A stretch of 64,000 bases of DNA from Rhodococcus qingshengii (GCF_021025955.1 NZ_JAJNCL010000016.1:61882-125881); one strand, 5' to 3'. Counted from the first letter of the stretch, positions 18,725 through 27,591 are shown. The notes: a model not told the origin generated them from the letters alone. Numbers and translations are program-made.

Positions 18725-19012
18725 ATGATTGCTGTCATCGCGGATATCACCGTCAAGGACGGAAGCGGCGAGCAGTTCGAAGCCGTAGTCGCCGAACTCG
18801 CAGAGAAGGTGCGCACGGAAGAGCCCGGAACGGTTCTGTATCAACTGATCCGCTCGAAGACGGATACGAATTCCTACAAGTTCATGGAGCTGTATCAGGA
18901 CGGCGCTGCCATCAAGGCGCACGGAACGTCCGAGCATTTCCAGGCTGCCGGAAAGGCGATGGCGCCCTTCCTGGCCGGTGCCCCACAGATCGAGTACTTC
19001 GACGCTCTCTGA
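18725..19012 (+). CDS. Antibiotic-biosynthesis-monooxygenase (ABM) domain protein
   Basis: A 95-residue single ABM domain (dimeric alpha+beta barrel), similar to quinol monooxygenase YgiN. It shows the usual opening IAVIADITVKDGSGEQFEAV, central EPGTVLYQLIRSK and a C-terminal HFQAAGKAMAPFLAGAP. Members act on quinols or serve as dimeric accessory proteins; no cofactor site can be seen. GGAGG precedes the ATG by four bases. It follows the HAD gene by 56 bases and is closed by a strong terminator. Confidence 0.8.
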   Translation: MIAVIADITVKDGSGEQFEAVVAELAEKVRTEEPGTVLYQLIRSKTDTNSYKFMELYQDGAAIKAHGTSEHFQAAGKAMAPFLAGAPQIEYFDAL

Positions 19013-19047
19013 GCGCATGGACCGGGCTCTCTGAACTCGTGACCAGG

Positions 19048-19077
19048 TGAGCCCCGGCGAAATCTCGCCGGGGCTCA
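19048..19077. terminator. Bidirectional hairpin terminator
   Basis: TGAGCCCCGGCGA (19048-19060) pairs perfectly with 19065-19077 around AATC, a 13-bp stem followed by TCTGTTTT. It serves the ABM gene. As read, the frameshifted CoA ligase on the other strand ends inside the stem. Confidence 0.85.
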
Positions 19078-20586
19078 TCTGTTTTCAGTTCTGCTTCTGC
19101 GCGACGAGTTCGGACCGGTCGATCGATCGCTTGAGGATCTTTCCCGTCGACCCTTGGGGAGTGTGTCGATGAACTGGACGACCCTGGGAATCTTGTAGGC
19201 GGACAGGCGTTCCCGAGCCCACGACGTGAGGGCATCTGCTTCGAGGTCGGCGCCTGGGCGCACGGCCACCACTGCAGCAACCTCCTCGCCGTAGTAGTCG
19301 TCAGGGATGCCGATCACCGCAGCTTCGATGATGTCGGGATGCTGGTAGAGCACCTCTTCGACTTCGCCCGGATAGACGTTGTATCCACCGCGGATGATGA
19401 GGTCCTTGACGCGGTCGACGATACGAAGATCCCCCTCGGTATCGGTCTCACCGAGGTCTCCGGTGCGGAACCATCCGTCGTCGGACAGAACGGCGGCAGT
19501 GTCGTCCGGGCGCTTCCAGTATCCTTTCATGACCGTCGGCCCCTTGATGAACACCTCGCCCACTGTGCTTGCCTCGCAGACATTTCCGTCGTGATCACGC
19601 ACCTCGACCTCGGTGCGCGGTACGGCGCGGCCGGTGTAACCGATCTTTGCAACGCGGTCGATACTGTTGAAAGTTCCGAACGCGCTCGTCTCGGTCAGGC
19701 CGTAGCCCTCGAGGATCGTGCAGTTGAAACGTGCTTCGAAGGCGCGTGCCACCTCGCCGGGCAGTGACGCACCGCCGGAGATCGCGATCCGCAGTTGTTC
19801 GAAGTCGGAACTGTCCACGTCGGCGGCGGCGTGCAGCATGGCATTCCACATGGTGGGCACGCCTGCCATGATGGTGAGCTTGTCCCGACGCACCAGATCG
19901 AGCATGGCGGCGGGGTCGAACCGGGCGAGCAGGGACAGTGATCCGCCGCCGGTGAAGGTTGCCATCATGACCGAACCCTGGCCGAAGATGTGAAAGAGCG
20001 GCAGTCCGGTTCCGGTGCGGTCCGAAGGGTTTCCGCGGCTGCTCTCGGCGCCGATCTCACCGGCAGACAACAGATTCCCGACTGTCAGCTGAGCACCCTT
20101 CGGACGTCCGGTGGTGCCGGAGGTGTAGAGAATCGCCGTGGTGTCTGCTGCGTCGCGGTCGACCACCGTTGCCGGTGGATGGTCGGCCTTCGCCGATTCT
20201 TCGGTGAGCGCCCACACCGGGACGCCGCGCGCACTCCCTGCATCCTGGACTGCGGGACCGAGCTGATGCCAGGCGATGGCCAGGGATATCTCCGCGTCGT
20301 CCAGTACGTACTCGACTTCGGGTTGCGCCGACATCGTGTTGATGGGCACCACGACACAACCTGCAGCCTGAATCCCCATGTACGCGGCGATGAATTCCGG
20401 CACCGACGGCGCCGCGAGCAGAACCCGGTCGCCGATGCTCAACCCTTCGTCGCGAATGCGGCCGGCGAACGCCAGAGACGCGTCGTGGAGCTGTCGGTAA
20501 GTCCAGTGATTATCCGTGCCGCGAATTGCAATATTGTCCGGAGTGGCTTCCGCATGACGGGTCACCGGGTCGAGAACGCTAACCAT
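19075..20586 (-). pseudogene. Acyl-CoA ligase with C-terminal frameshift
   Basis: An AMP-forming acyl-CoA synthetase. The P-loop LYTSGTTGRPKGAQL, GYGLTETSAFG, FRTGDLGETD and VDRVKDLIIRGGYNVYPGEV are intact. The frame shifts near 19148-19154. After DTLPKG it reads RRERSSSDRS, whereas one base over it reads STGKILKRSIDRSELVAQ and stops at 19085. That restored tail is the A10 motif with the catalytic lysine. Length to 19085 is 1502 bases, one short of 500 codons plus stop, so a single base is missing. As read, the enzyme lacks its adenylation lysine. A sequencing error in the GGG/CCC run cannot be excluded. The ligase would activate the substrate of the locus. Confidence 0.85.
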
Positions 20587-20648
20587 GGTTCTGCCTTTCG
20601 GGAGGAATCGACCGATTGTGTGTCCTGGGTCTCACCAGAGCGTACACT

Positions 20649-20663
20649 TGAATCCGGCGTCAA
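20649..20663. promoter_or_regulatory. Shared locus element, copy B (reverse orientation)
   Basis: TGAATCCGGCGTCAA is the reverse complement of TTGACGCCGGATTCA, differing from copy A at one base. It lies between the divergent CoA ligase (start 20586) and the second TetR gene (start 20724), an ideal place to control both. Confidence 0.6.
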
Positions 20664-20723
20664 CATCGAGTCTGCTGGGATTGTCCCGCAAATGATGTTG
20701 ATCGGAAGGATGAGGAGCGCACC

Positions 20724-21404
20724 GTGCTCGACGACGAATCGCGAATTGCCGCCTTACCGGTGGCTCCGCCCGCGCTGCTCCGGGATCGGCCCACTACTGA
20801 GCGGGGAACTCGTACGCGCGCAGCATTAGTAGCCGCTGCCCGTACGGTTTTCGAGCGCAGCGGCTATCTCGACGCCCGCCTCATCGATATTGCCAAAGAA
20901 GCCGGCTGCGCGACGGGATCGTTTTACACGTACTTCGCGAACAAGGAAGAGGTATTCGCCGCCGTCCTCGAGGTCGCGCGAGACGACATGATGCACCCAG
21001 GCATGGGGCGTGTTGCCGGCGCAGACGATCCGTACGCCGTGCTCGAGGCAAGTAATCGAGCGTATCTGGCCGCGTATCAACGCAATGCAAAATTGATGGG
21101 TCTCATGGAGCAGGTTGCCCACATCGACCCGGAGTTCCGGAAGTTCCGCAGCGAGCGTGCCAATGCGTTCATTCGCCGTAACGCCCGCGGGATCGCCGAT
21201 CTGCAGTCCCGCGGGATCGCGGATACGACGCTGGATCCGATGACGTCGTCAATTGCTCTGTCCGGCATGGTGAGTCGCCTCGCCTACAGTCTGTTCACCC
21301 TCCGTGAGGGTGAGGTGGACGGGCGTTCGCCGGAGTTCGATCAGATTGTCGCCACGGTGACCGACCTGTGGGCGAACGCTCTCAAGTTCCCTGCCCGATC
21401 CTGA
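20724..21404 (+). CDS. TetR-family regulator (paralogue of the one at 17323)
   Basis: A 226-residue TetR protein starting at GTG with GAGGAG six bases upstream. HTH at about 33-78 (RTVFERSGYLDARLIDIAKE then CATGSFYTYFANKEE). The ligand domain shares DMMHPGM, EASNRAYLAAYQRNAKLMGL and HIDPEFRKFRSERANAFIRR with the regulator at 17323; I estimate roughly half of the aligned residues are identical. It is divergent from the CoA ligase over copy B of the shared element, and its stop lies 74 bases from the convergent maoC-like gene. It is the best candidate for the local regulator of the 22-33 kb genes. Confidence 0.84.
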   Translation: MLDDESRIAALPVAPPALLRDRPTTERGTRTRAALVAAARTVFERSGYLDARLIDIAKEAGCATGSFYTYFANKEEVFAAVLEVARDDMMHPGMGRVAGADDPYAVLEASNRAYLAAYQRNAKLMGLMEQVAHIDPEFRKFRSERANAFIRRNARGIADLQSRGIADTTLDPMTSSIALSGMVSRLAYSLFTLREGEVDGRSPEFDQIVATVTDLWANALKFPARS

Positions 21405-21414
21405 TGTGGCGGGT

Positions 21415-21450
21415 CGCCCCGGCTGCATCGATGTTCGAGCGGCCGGGGCG
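21415..21450. terminator. Hairpin between convergent TetR and MaoC genes
   Basis: CGCCCCGGC (21415-21423) pairs with GCCGGGGCG (21442-21450), a 9-bp GC stem with an 18-base loop that contains the small dyad CATCGATG. Its position between convergent stops fits a shared terminator. Confidence 0.6.
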
Positions 21451-21460
21451 TACCAGTCTC

Positions 21461-21490
21461 GGTTCAGCTCTTTCCGGTTCAGCTCTTTTC
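21461..21490. repeat. 15-bp tandem duplication at the MaoC stop codon
   Basis: GGTTCAGCTCTTTCC (21461-21475) is followed immediately by GGTTCAGCTCTTTTC (21476-21490), differing at one base. The maoC-like stop codon lies in the second copy and is repeated in the first, so the protein end is unaffected. It looks like a recent slippage duplication. Confidence 0.75.
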
Positions 21491-21955
21491 GACGACGCGA
21501 GCGACAGATTCGGCGACGACGACGGGCTTGTCGGAACCTTCCCGCTCGACCACCTGGCTCATCTTCACCTGGATTCCGCCGGGCAACTGCTCCGCGGACA
21601 CGACGGTTGCGCGCATGCGGACCCGGGATCCCACGGGAACGGGAGCGGGGAAGCGCACCTTGTCGTAGCCGTAATTGAGGCTGTGGGCGAAGCCGTCGAA
21701 GTGGATGAGTTGGTAGGAGAACTGGGGGCCCAGCGAGAGGCTGAAGAGTCCGTGCGCGATGGTGCTGCCGAGCGGGCTCGATGCTGCTCGTTCCGGGTCG
21801 ACGTGAATCCACTGATGATCGTTTGTGGCTTCGGCGAACGCGTTGATGCGCTCCTGGGTGATGTCGTACCACTGCGTCGGGCCAAGTTCCTGGCCGATGA
21901 GCTTCTCGAGCTCGGCGAAGGTGGACGGTCGGACGGGCAATTGGTTTTCAGTCAT
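21479..21955 (-). CDS. MaoC-family (R)-enoyl-CoA hydratase
   Basis: A 158-residue single hot-dog domain. The hydratase-2 motif is present: Asp and His in FAEATNDHQWIHVDPERA (about 40-57) followed by STIAHGLFSLSL. It would hydrate a trans-2-enoyl-CoA to (R)-3-hydroxyacyl-CoA or run the reverse dehydration. It is divergent from the SDR gene at 22114 with copy C of the shared element between them, so it probably belongs to the same regulon. Substrate chain length is unknown. Confidence 0.87.
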   Translation of the reverse strand: MTENQLPVRPSTFAELEKLIGQELGPTQWYDITQERINAFAEATNDHQWIHVDPERAASSPLGSTIAHGLFSLSLGPQFSYQLIHFDGFAHSLNYGYDKVRFPAPVPVGSRVRMRATVVSAEQLPGGIQVKMSQVVEREGSDKPVVVAESVARVVEKS

Positions 21956-22024
21956 CGTTGATCCCTTTACTCGCAGTTCAGGAGGACGGAACGGGCCGTT
22001 CGGGTGACCGTCACGATTCGACGG

Positions 22025-22046
22025 TTGAAACTGACGCCGGATTCAA
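22025..22046. promoter_or_regulatory. Shared locus element, copy C
   Basis: TTGAA (22025-22029) and TTCAA (22042-22046) bracket TGACGCCGGATTCA (22032-22045). The 14-mer is identical to copy B and differs from copy A at one base. It lies between the divergent MaoC and SDR genes and is the only promoter region upstream of the whole 22114-30894 gene run. Confidence 0.6.
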
Positions 22047-22113
22047 CTATACATGAGGGGAGACGTGGATCACTGTCAGCGCGTAGGTATGACGCAAGCG
22101 AGAGGAATCGCTC

Positions 22114-22935
22114 ATGAAGGTTGCCCAGAAGGTAGCAATTGTCACCGGTGGCGGCGGGGGGATCGGCGGTGCGCTGGCCGAGCGACTGGCTGCCGAGGGC
22201 GCTCGCGTCGTAGTGGCCGACCTCGACGGAGCGGCGGCGTCAGCGGTAGCCGAGGCGATCAACGCAGAGCATCCCGGAGCGGCCGTGTCCGCGGGTGGCG
22301 ACGTCTCCGACGAGACGGTCATTGCAGGCCTGATCGCGCAGGCGGAGAAGGAATTCGGCCCGGTCGACCTCTACTTCGCCAATGCCGGCGTCACCGGAGG
22401 CATGGGCCTCGACATCAGTGAGGACGTCTGGGACACGACGATCGACGTCAACGTTCGCGCCCACATTCGTGCCGCCAGGCTCCTCGTCCCCGGTTGGACC
22501 GAGCGCGGGGAAGGCTACTTCATCAGCACTGCCTCTGCTGCCGGCTTGCTCAGTCAGGTCGGGTCCGCCGCGTACTCGGTGACCAAACATGCCGCGGTCG
22601 CGTTTGCCGAGTGGCTATCGATCACCTACGGAGATCAGGGCGTTCGCGTCAGTTGCCTGTGTCCGATGGGCGTCAACACCAAGCTTCTCTACGAAGGCGA
22701 GAACTCCGGCGATCCGGTCGGCAAGGCCGCAACCGGAGCAGTGCTTGCGGCCGGCAACGTTCTCGAGCCTGCTGAATGCGCTGAAATCGTCCTGGCCGCA
22801 GTAGATGCCGAGCAATTCCTCATCCTTCCGCACAAGAACGTGCTGGACATGTACCGGCAGAAGGGCGCCGACTACGACCGTTGGCTGCGCGGGATGCGTC
22901 GGTACCAGGCGTCGCTGCTCGCGGGAACGCGATGA
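22114..22935 (+). CDS. Short-chain dehydrogenase/reductase
   Basis: A 273-residue classical SDR. The nucleotide-binding TGGGGGIG is at 12-19, the NAG motif in YFANAGVTGG, and the catalytic Tyr/Lys in YSVTKHA with the upstream Ser in STASAAG. It heads the long forward operon: the next gene starts within its stop codon (ATGA). In a beta-oxidation setting it would oxidise a hydroxyacyl-CoA or reduce a ketone. The C-terminal 40 residues are longer than in FabG-type SDRs. The exact substrate is not readable. Confidence 0.85.
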   Translation: MKVAQKVAIVTGGGGGIGGALAERLAAEGARVVVADLDGAAASAVAEAINAEHPGAAVSAGGDVSDETVIAGLIAQAEKEFGPVDLYFANAGVTGGMGLDISEDVWDTTIDVNVRAHIRAARLLVPGWTERGEGYFISTASAAGLLSQVGSAAYSVTKHAAVAFAEWLSITYGDQGVRVSCLCPMGVNTKLLYEGENSGDPVGKAATGAVLAAGNVLEPAECAEIVLAAVDAEQFLILPHKNVLDMYRQKGADYDRWLRGMRRYQASLLAGTR

Positions 22936-23735
22936 CCGAGGAACTCGTCCTCTCCGAGCAGAGAGGAGCGGTGCTGGTCCTGACATTCAATCGGCCCCGC
23001 GTCCTCAACGCGTGGACCAACGAGCTCGAAGATCAGTATTACGACCTTTTGGCCGCAGCAGACGAAGATCCCGGTGTCCGAGCAATTGTTGTCACCGGCT
23101 CCGGCCGAGGATTCTGCTCGGGGGCTGACCTCGGCAATCTGAAGAACGTCGGCGACGTCTCCGAAAGTGATCTGGTCCGACCGCGAGACCGTGATTTCCC
23201 GACCACCATTCGCAAGCCGCTGATCGCTGCCGTCAACGGCGTCGCCGCAGGGCTCGGAATGGTCGAGGCTCTGTATTGCGACGTTCGTTTCGGTTCGAGC
23301 GCAGCACGATTCACTACCGCGTTCGCGCGTCGAGGCCTCATTGCGGAGTACGGCATCTCCTGGATGTTGCCCCGATTGGTCGGTCACAGTCGAGCAGTCG
23401 ATCTTCTGCTTTCCAGCCGGATGGTGGATGCCGACGAGGCGTACCGCATCGGTTTGATCGACCACCTGGTCACCGGCGGTGACGTTCTGGATGCGGCGAT
23501 TGCTTACGCCGAGGACATCGCGGCCAACTGCTCGCCGACGTCCCTCTCCGTCATCAAATCTCAGATGAGTGCCGACGCGCACTCGACCTTCACCGATTCC
23601 GCCAGGCGTGCGGAATCATTGATGCTGAATGCATTTCACGGCCCGGATGTCGTCGAGGGCGTCAACAGCCATCTCGAACATCGAGCCCCCAATTTTCCTT
23701 CCCTCTCTGTCAGGAGTTCACATGTCAGTGTTTGA
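22932..23735 (+). CDS. Enoyl-CoA hydratase/isomerase family (crotonase)
   Basis: A 267-residue crotonase. The oxyanion-hole segments are present: [12 protein letters not shown] (about 58-69) and [16 protein letters not shown] (about 103-118). The second catalytic acid region reads [18 protein letters not shown], with Glu in AEYG and no clear partner at the other usual Glu position. Both hydratase and isomerase functions remain possible. Translation is coupled to the SDR before (4-base overlap) and to the dehydrogenase after (14-base overlap). An isomerase would fit a route whose first product is a misplaced double bond. Confidence 0.87.
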   Translation: MTEELVLSEQRGAVLVLTFNRPRVLNAWTNELEDQYYDLLAAADEDPGVRAIVVTGSGRGFCSGADLGNLKNVGDVSESDLVRPRDRDFPTTIRKPLIAAVNGVAAGLGMVEALYCDVRFGSSAARFTTAFARRGLIAEYGISWMLPRLVGHSRAVDLLLSSRMVDADEAYRIGLIDHLVTGGDVLDAAIAYAEDIAANCSPTSLSVIKSQMSADAHSTFTDSARRAESLMLNAFHGPDVVEGVNSHLEHRAPNFPSLSVRSSHVSV

Positions 23736-24942
23736 GTTCTCGGATCGCACCAAGAAGTACCAGGCCGAACTGCTCGATTTCATGGACAAGCACGTTTACC
23801 CGGCCGAAGCGGTCTACGAAGAGCAGATGCGTGAGTCCGGTAACCCGCACTTCCAGCCGCCGATCATCGACGACTTGAAGAAGGAAGCCAAGGCGCGCGG
23901 GCTGTGGAACCTGTTTCACCCGCATCCCGAATGGGGCCCCGGCCTGACCAACCTGGAATACGCACCGCTCGCGGAGATCATGGGCCGCAGCCACCTGGCT
24001 TCCGAAGCCACCAACTGCGCCGCTCCGGACACGGGAAACATGGAGGTGCTCACGCTCTTCGGCACCGACGAGCACAAGGAGAAGTACCTCAAGCCGCTGC
24101 TCGAAGGCGAAATCCGTTCTGCTTTCGCGATGACCGAGCCCGAGGTTGCCAGTTCCGACGCCACCAACATCCAGCTCCGTATGGACCGTGATGGCGAAGA
24201 GTACGTACTGAACGGCCGTAAGTGGTTCGCTTCCAACGCTTTGCACCAGAACTGCAAGGTTCTGATCGTCATGGGCAAGACCGACTTCAATGCCGCCACC
24301 CACCGTCAGCAGTCGATGATGGTCGTTCCGATCGATGCTCCCGGCGTCACGATCCTGCGCAACCTGCCGGTCTTCGGCTACCAGGACCGCGAAGGACACG
24401 GCGAGATCACTTTTGAGGACGTGCGCGTGCCGGCCAAGGACATTCTCGCCGGCGAGGGCGAAGGATTCGCGATCAGCCAGGCCCGCCTCGGCCCCGGCCG
24501 CATCCACCACTGCATGCGTGCAATCGGAATGGCCGAGCGCGCACTGGAACTGATGTGCAAGCGCGCATCCACCCGCATCACCTTCGGAAAGCCAGTCAGT
24601 GACAACGCGAATATCCAGGACTGGATCGCCGAGGCTCGTATCGACATCGAGATGGTTCGACTCCTCACGCTCAAGGCCGCACACATGATGGACACGGTGG
24701 GCAACAAGGAAGCGCGCACCGAGATCGCAGCCATCAAGGTTGCGGCGCCGAACATCGCGCTCAAGATCATCGACCGCGCCATCCAGGTTCACGGCGGCGG
24801 CGGCGTCACCGACGACTTCCCGCTCGCGATGGCTTACGCCCACATGCGCACCCTTCGCCTGGCCGACGGCCCGGACGAGGTGCATAAGCGCGCCATCGCC
24901 AAGCAGGAACTGCGCAAGTACCGCGAAGTCAAGGCGAACTGA
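23722..24942 (+). CDS. ACAD10/ACAD11-like acyl-CoA dehydrogenase
   Basis: A 406-residue acyl-CoA dehydrogenase closely resembling the dehydrogenase domain of animal ACAD10/ACAD11. Shared stretches, compared from memory, are [13 protein letters not shown] (41-53), [12 protein letters not shown] (99-110), [13 protein letters not shown] (138-150), [11 protein letters not shown] (256-266) and [10 protein letters not shown] near the C-terminus. In the animal proteins this domain is fused to an aminoglycoside-phosphotransferase-like kinase; here that kinase is the separate gene at 25719. Together they are expected to convert 4-hydroxyacyl-CoA, through a 4-phospho intermediate, to enoyl-CoA. Ordinary alpha,beta-dehydrogenation is the alternative. 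AGGAG precedes the ATG, which overlaps the crotonase end. Confidence 0.88.
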   Translation: MSVFEFSDRTKKYQAELLDFMDKHVYPAEAVYEEQMRESGNPHFQPPIIDDLKKEAKARGLWNLFHPHPEWGPGLTNLEYAPLAEIMGRSHLASEATNCAAPDTGNMEVLTLFGTDEHKEKYLKPLLEGEIRSAFAMTEPEVASSDATNIQLRMDRDGEEYVLNGRKWFASNALHQNCKVLIVMGKTDFNAATHRQQSMMVVPIDAPGVTILRNLPVFGYQDREGHGEITFEDVRVPAKDILAGEGEGFAISQARLGPGRIHHCMRAIGMAERALELMCKRASTRITFGKPVSDNANIQDWIAEARIDIEMVRLLTLKAAHMMDTVGNKEARTEIAAIKVAAPNIALKIIDRAIQVHGGGGVTDDFPLAMAYAHMRTLRLADGPDEVHKRAIAKQELRKYREVKAN

Positions 24943-24943
24943 C

Positions 24944-25726
24944 ATGGCAGGACTGGATCTCACAGGTAAGACGGCAATCGTCACAGGCGCATCGCGGGGC
25001 ATCGGCCTCGCGACCGCGCAGGCGATTGCGGTGGCGGGTGGAAACGTCGTACTGACTTCACGCTCTCAGGAATCCGCAGATGCGGCTGCCGCGCAGGTGA
25101 ACGGCAACGCGATCGGCGTCGGCGCTCACGCGACGGACGAGGATGCTGCCCGCAAGTGCGTCGAGCAGACGATCGAGCGTTTCGGCAGCCTCGACATCTT
25201 GGTGAACAACGCGGGCACCAACCCGTCGTTCGGGCCGATCATCAACCAGGATCACTCGCGCTTCGCCAAGACCTTCGACGTCAACGTGTGGGCTCCAGTC
25301 CTGTGGACCGGCCTGGCAGCGCGGGCCTGGATGGGCGAGCACGGTGGTTCCGTGGTCAACACCGCCTCGATCGGCGGCATGGCGTTCGAGGCGGGAATCG
25401 GTACGTACAACGCGTCGAAGGCTGCTCTGATCCACATCACCAAGCAGTTGGCGCTCGAACTGTCACCGAAGATTCGTGTCAACGCCGTTGCACCGGGAGT
25501 GGTGAGAACCAAACTCGCCGAAGCTCTGTGGAAAGAACACGAAGAAGCGGTGTCCGCGTCGACCGCTCTCGGGCGCATCGGTGAACCCGAGGACGTGGCC
25601 GCTGCCATCGCCTTCCTGGTTTCGGATGCAGCCCAGTGGATCACCGGCGAGATCATGACCATCGACGGTGGCCAGTTGTTGGGTGACGCACTCCCGTTCC
25701 GGCAAGGGGCGTCCGTCGGTGGCTAG
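24944..25726 (+). CDS. Short-chain dehydrogenase (FabG-like)
   Basis: A 260-residue SDR. TGASRGIG (14-21) binds NAD(P); NNAGTNPSF, the Ser in NTASIGGMA and the Tyr/Lys in YNASKAAL are the other family motifs; APGVVRTKLAE and the C-terminal TGEIMTIDGGQ complete the fold. It starts one base after the ACAD11-like gene stop and overlaps the kinase gene by eight bases. It probably oxidises a 3-hydroxyacyl-CoA or reduces a 4-keto acid to the 4-hydroxy level before phosphorylation. The latter would parallel the LvaD step of levulinate catabolism; this is inference. Confidence 0.86.
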   Translation: MAGLDLTGKTAIVTGASRGIGLATAQAIAVAGGNVVLTSRSQESADAAAAQVNGNAIGVGAHATDEDAARKCVEQTIERFGSLDILVNNAGTNPSFGPIINQDHSRFAKTFDVNVWAPVLWTGLAARAWMGEHGGSVVNTASIGGMAFEAGIGTYNASKAALIHITKQLALELSPKIRVNAVAPGVVRTKLAEALWKEHEEAVSASTALGRIGEPEDVAAAIAFLVSDAAQWITGEIMTIDGGQLLGDALPFRQGASVGG

Positions 25727-26753
25727 CGTCGGAGTAGTGGGACTCGATACCGAGGCGGTTACCGGGTGGATCGCAGCCCTGGGGATCGACTTCACCGGGC
25801 CGTTGTCCTTCGATCGAATCGGTCTGGGGCAGTCGAATCTCACGTACCTGGTGCGTGATGAGGCTGGCAATCGCTGGGTCCTACGACGCCCACCGCTCGG
25901 TCACCTGCTGGCCTCGGCTCACGACGTGGCGCGTGAGGCTCGAATCCTGAGCGCTCTCGAATCCACCGACGTGCCTTCGCCGCGAGTATTCGGGTTGACC
26001 GAGGATCCGGCCGTCACCGAAGTTCCGCTGCTCCTCATGGAATTCGTGGACGGCGAAGTGGTGGACCGAATGCCCCTTGCGGAGGCCTTGTCGGAAGAGC
26101 GTCGCCGGGCAATCGGAATCTCGCTGGCTCAGACGCTGGCGAAGATTCACGCCGTGGATCTGAAGCAGGCAGGTCTCGATGACTTGGCAAGCCACAAGCC
26201 CTACGCTGCACGGCAGCTGAAGCGCTGGGGCGGACAGTGGGAACAGTCGAAGACGCGGGAATGTCCTGATCTGGACGATCTCACTCGCCGCCTGATTGCA
26301 GCTCAGCCGGATCACACGGAAACCACGTTGGTGCACGGCGACTTTCACCTACGCAATGTGATCACCTCCGCTCAGAACGGCGAAGTTGTCGCGGCCCTCG
26401 ACTGGGAACTGTGCACACTCGGTGATCCGTTGGCGGATGTCGGAAGCTTGTTGGCGTACTGGCCGGCGGCCGGTGAGAATACCGGCGGCGATTTTCCGGC
26501 GTCGGTGCTCCCCGGATTCCCTTCGCGAGAGGAGATCTCCCGGATCTACCTCGAGGCCACCGGACGGGATCCTGCTGCGCTGAAGTTCTGGCACACGTTG
26601 GGACTGTGGAAGATCGCCGTGATCGCCGAGGGCGTGATGCGTCGCGCCCGCGACGAACCTCAGAATGCCGCCGAGAGCGGAACTCCCACCGTGGAAAGTA
26701 TTGACGCCTTGGTCGCCAAAGCCAGGGAAATTGCAGATCAGGCCGGGATCTGA
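25719..26753 (+). CDS. APH-type phosphotransferase (ACAD10/11 kinase-domain-like, LvaA-like)
   Basis: A 344-residue aminoglycoside-phosphotransferase-fold kinase. The ATP-site opening is IGLGQSNLTYLVRDEAG (35-51), the catalytic loop LVHGDFHLRN (204-213) with Asp208 and Asn213, and the metal-binding Asp228 in LDWELCTLGDPLADVG. It matches the kinases fused to ACAD10/11 and the LvaA kinase that phosphorylates 4-hydroxyacyl-CoA in levulinate breakdown. It is not expected to be a resistance enzyme. GTG 25719 was chosen for AGGGG nine bases upstream; it overlaps the preceding SDR. GTG 25737 is possible. Confidence 0.86.
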   Translation: MASVGVVGLDTEAVTGWIAALGIDFTGPLSFDRIGLGQSNLTYLVRDEAGNRWVLRRPPLGHLLASAHDVAREARILSALESTDVPSPRVFGLTEDPAVTEVPLLLMEFVDGEVVDRMPLAEALSEERRRAIGISLAQTLAKIHAVDLKQAGLDDLASHKPYAARQLKRWGGQWEQSKTRECPDLDDLTRRLIAAQPDHTETTLVHGDFHLRNVITSAQNGEVVAALDWELCTLGDPLADVGSLLAYWPAAGENTGGDFPASVLPGFPSREEISRIYLEATGRDPAALKFWHTLGLWKIAVIAEGVMRRARDEPQNAAESGTPTVESIDALVAKAREIADQAGI

Positions 26754-26798
26754 CGAGATCGTCCGGTGTCCGTCGAATCACGAAAGTATGGAGGGCCA

Positions 26799-27557
26799 GT
26801 GAGCCAGGAACGTAGAACCGCAATTGTCACGGGTGCAGCGCGCGGAATCGGTGCGGCAGTGGCCAAGCGACTGTCGGAAGACGGTTTTGCCGTCGCCGTG
26901 CTCGACCTCGACGAAGCGGCGTGTGCCGGAACCGTCGATGCGATCAAGGCTGCAGGCGGCCAGGCGCTGGCCGTCGGCGCTGACGTCTCCGATGAGTCTT
27001 CGGTCGCTGCAGCGGTGGATCGTGTTGCGGCAGAACTGGGTGCACCCACCGTGCTGATCAACAATGCCGGCATCACTCGCGACAACCTTCTGTTCAAGAT
27101 GAGCGTTGCCGAGTGGGATTCGGTGATGAACGTCCACCTGCGTGGAGCGTTCCTCATGTCGCGCGCGGTGCAGAAGTACATGGTGGAAGCGAAGTTCGGC
27201 CGCATCGTGAACCTCTCGAGCACGTCCGCGCTCGGTAATCGCGGACAGGTCAACTACTCCGCAGCGAAGGCCGGCATGCAGGGATTCACCAAGACATTGG
27301 CCTTCGAATTGGGCAAGTTCGGCGTCACCGCCAACGCCATTGCTCCCGGTTTCATCGAAACCGAGATGACCGCCGCAACGGCAGAGCGAATGGGAGTCGG
27401 CTTCGAGGACTTCAAGACCGCTGCCGCTTCGCAGATTCCGGTCAACCGTGTCGGTCAGCCCGAGGACATCGCGCACACCGCGTCGTTCTTCGTCAGTGAA
27501 GGCGCAGGCTTCGTTTCCGGTCAGGTCGTCTACGTTGCCGGTGGACCCAAGGACTGA
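26799..27557 (+). CDS. 3-oxoacyl-ACP/CoA reductase-type SDR (FabG family)
   Basis: A 252-residue SDR with TGAARGIG (10-17), NNAGITRDNLLFKM, the Ser in NLSSTSALGNRG, YSAAKAGMQGFTKTLA (Tyr/Lys) and a C-terminal SGQVVYVAGGPKD. The NNAGITRD and NYSAAKAG segments are characteristic of FabG/PhaB enzymes acting on 3-oxoacyl thioesters. GTG 26799 follows GGAGGG by a few bases. In this operon it probably works as a 3-hydroxyacyl-CoA dehydrogenase in beta-oxidation. Confidence 0.86.
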   Translation: MSQERRTAIVTGAARGIGAAVAKRLSEDGFAVAVLDLDEAACAGTVDAIKAAGGQALAVGADVSDESSVAAAVDRVAAELGAPTVLINNAGITRDNLLFKMSVAEWDSVMNVHLRGAFLMSRAVQKYMVEAKFGRIVNLSSTSALGNRGQVNYSAAKAGMQGFTKTLAFELGKFGVTANAIAPGFIETEMTAATAERMGVGFEDFKTAAASQIPVNRVGQPEDIAHTASFFVSEGAGFVSGQVVYVAGGPKD

Positions 27558-27591
27558 CCGTCCGCTCACCGCTCGAACCGAAGGAATGGGC

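Noticed and set aside
23725..25002. 425-codon open frame on the minus strand
   Set aside because: It mirrors the ACAD11-like gene in the opposite frame, has no family motif and no ribosome site. Long antisense frames are common in GC-rich genes.
25719..26753. Aminoglycoside resistance gene
   Set aside because: The APH fold is present, but operon context and the LDWELCTLGDP motif point to the ACAD10/11-type acyl-CoA kinase group.
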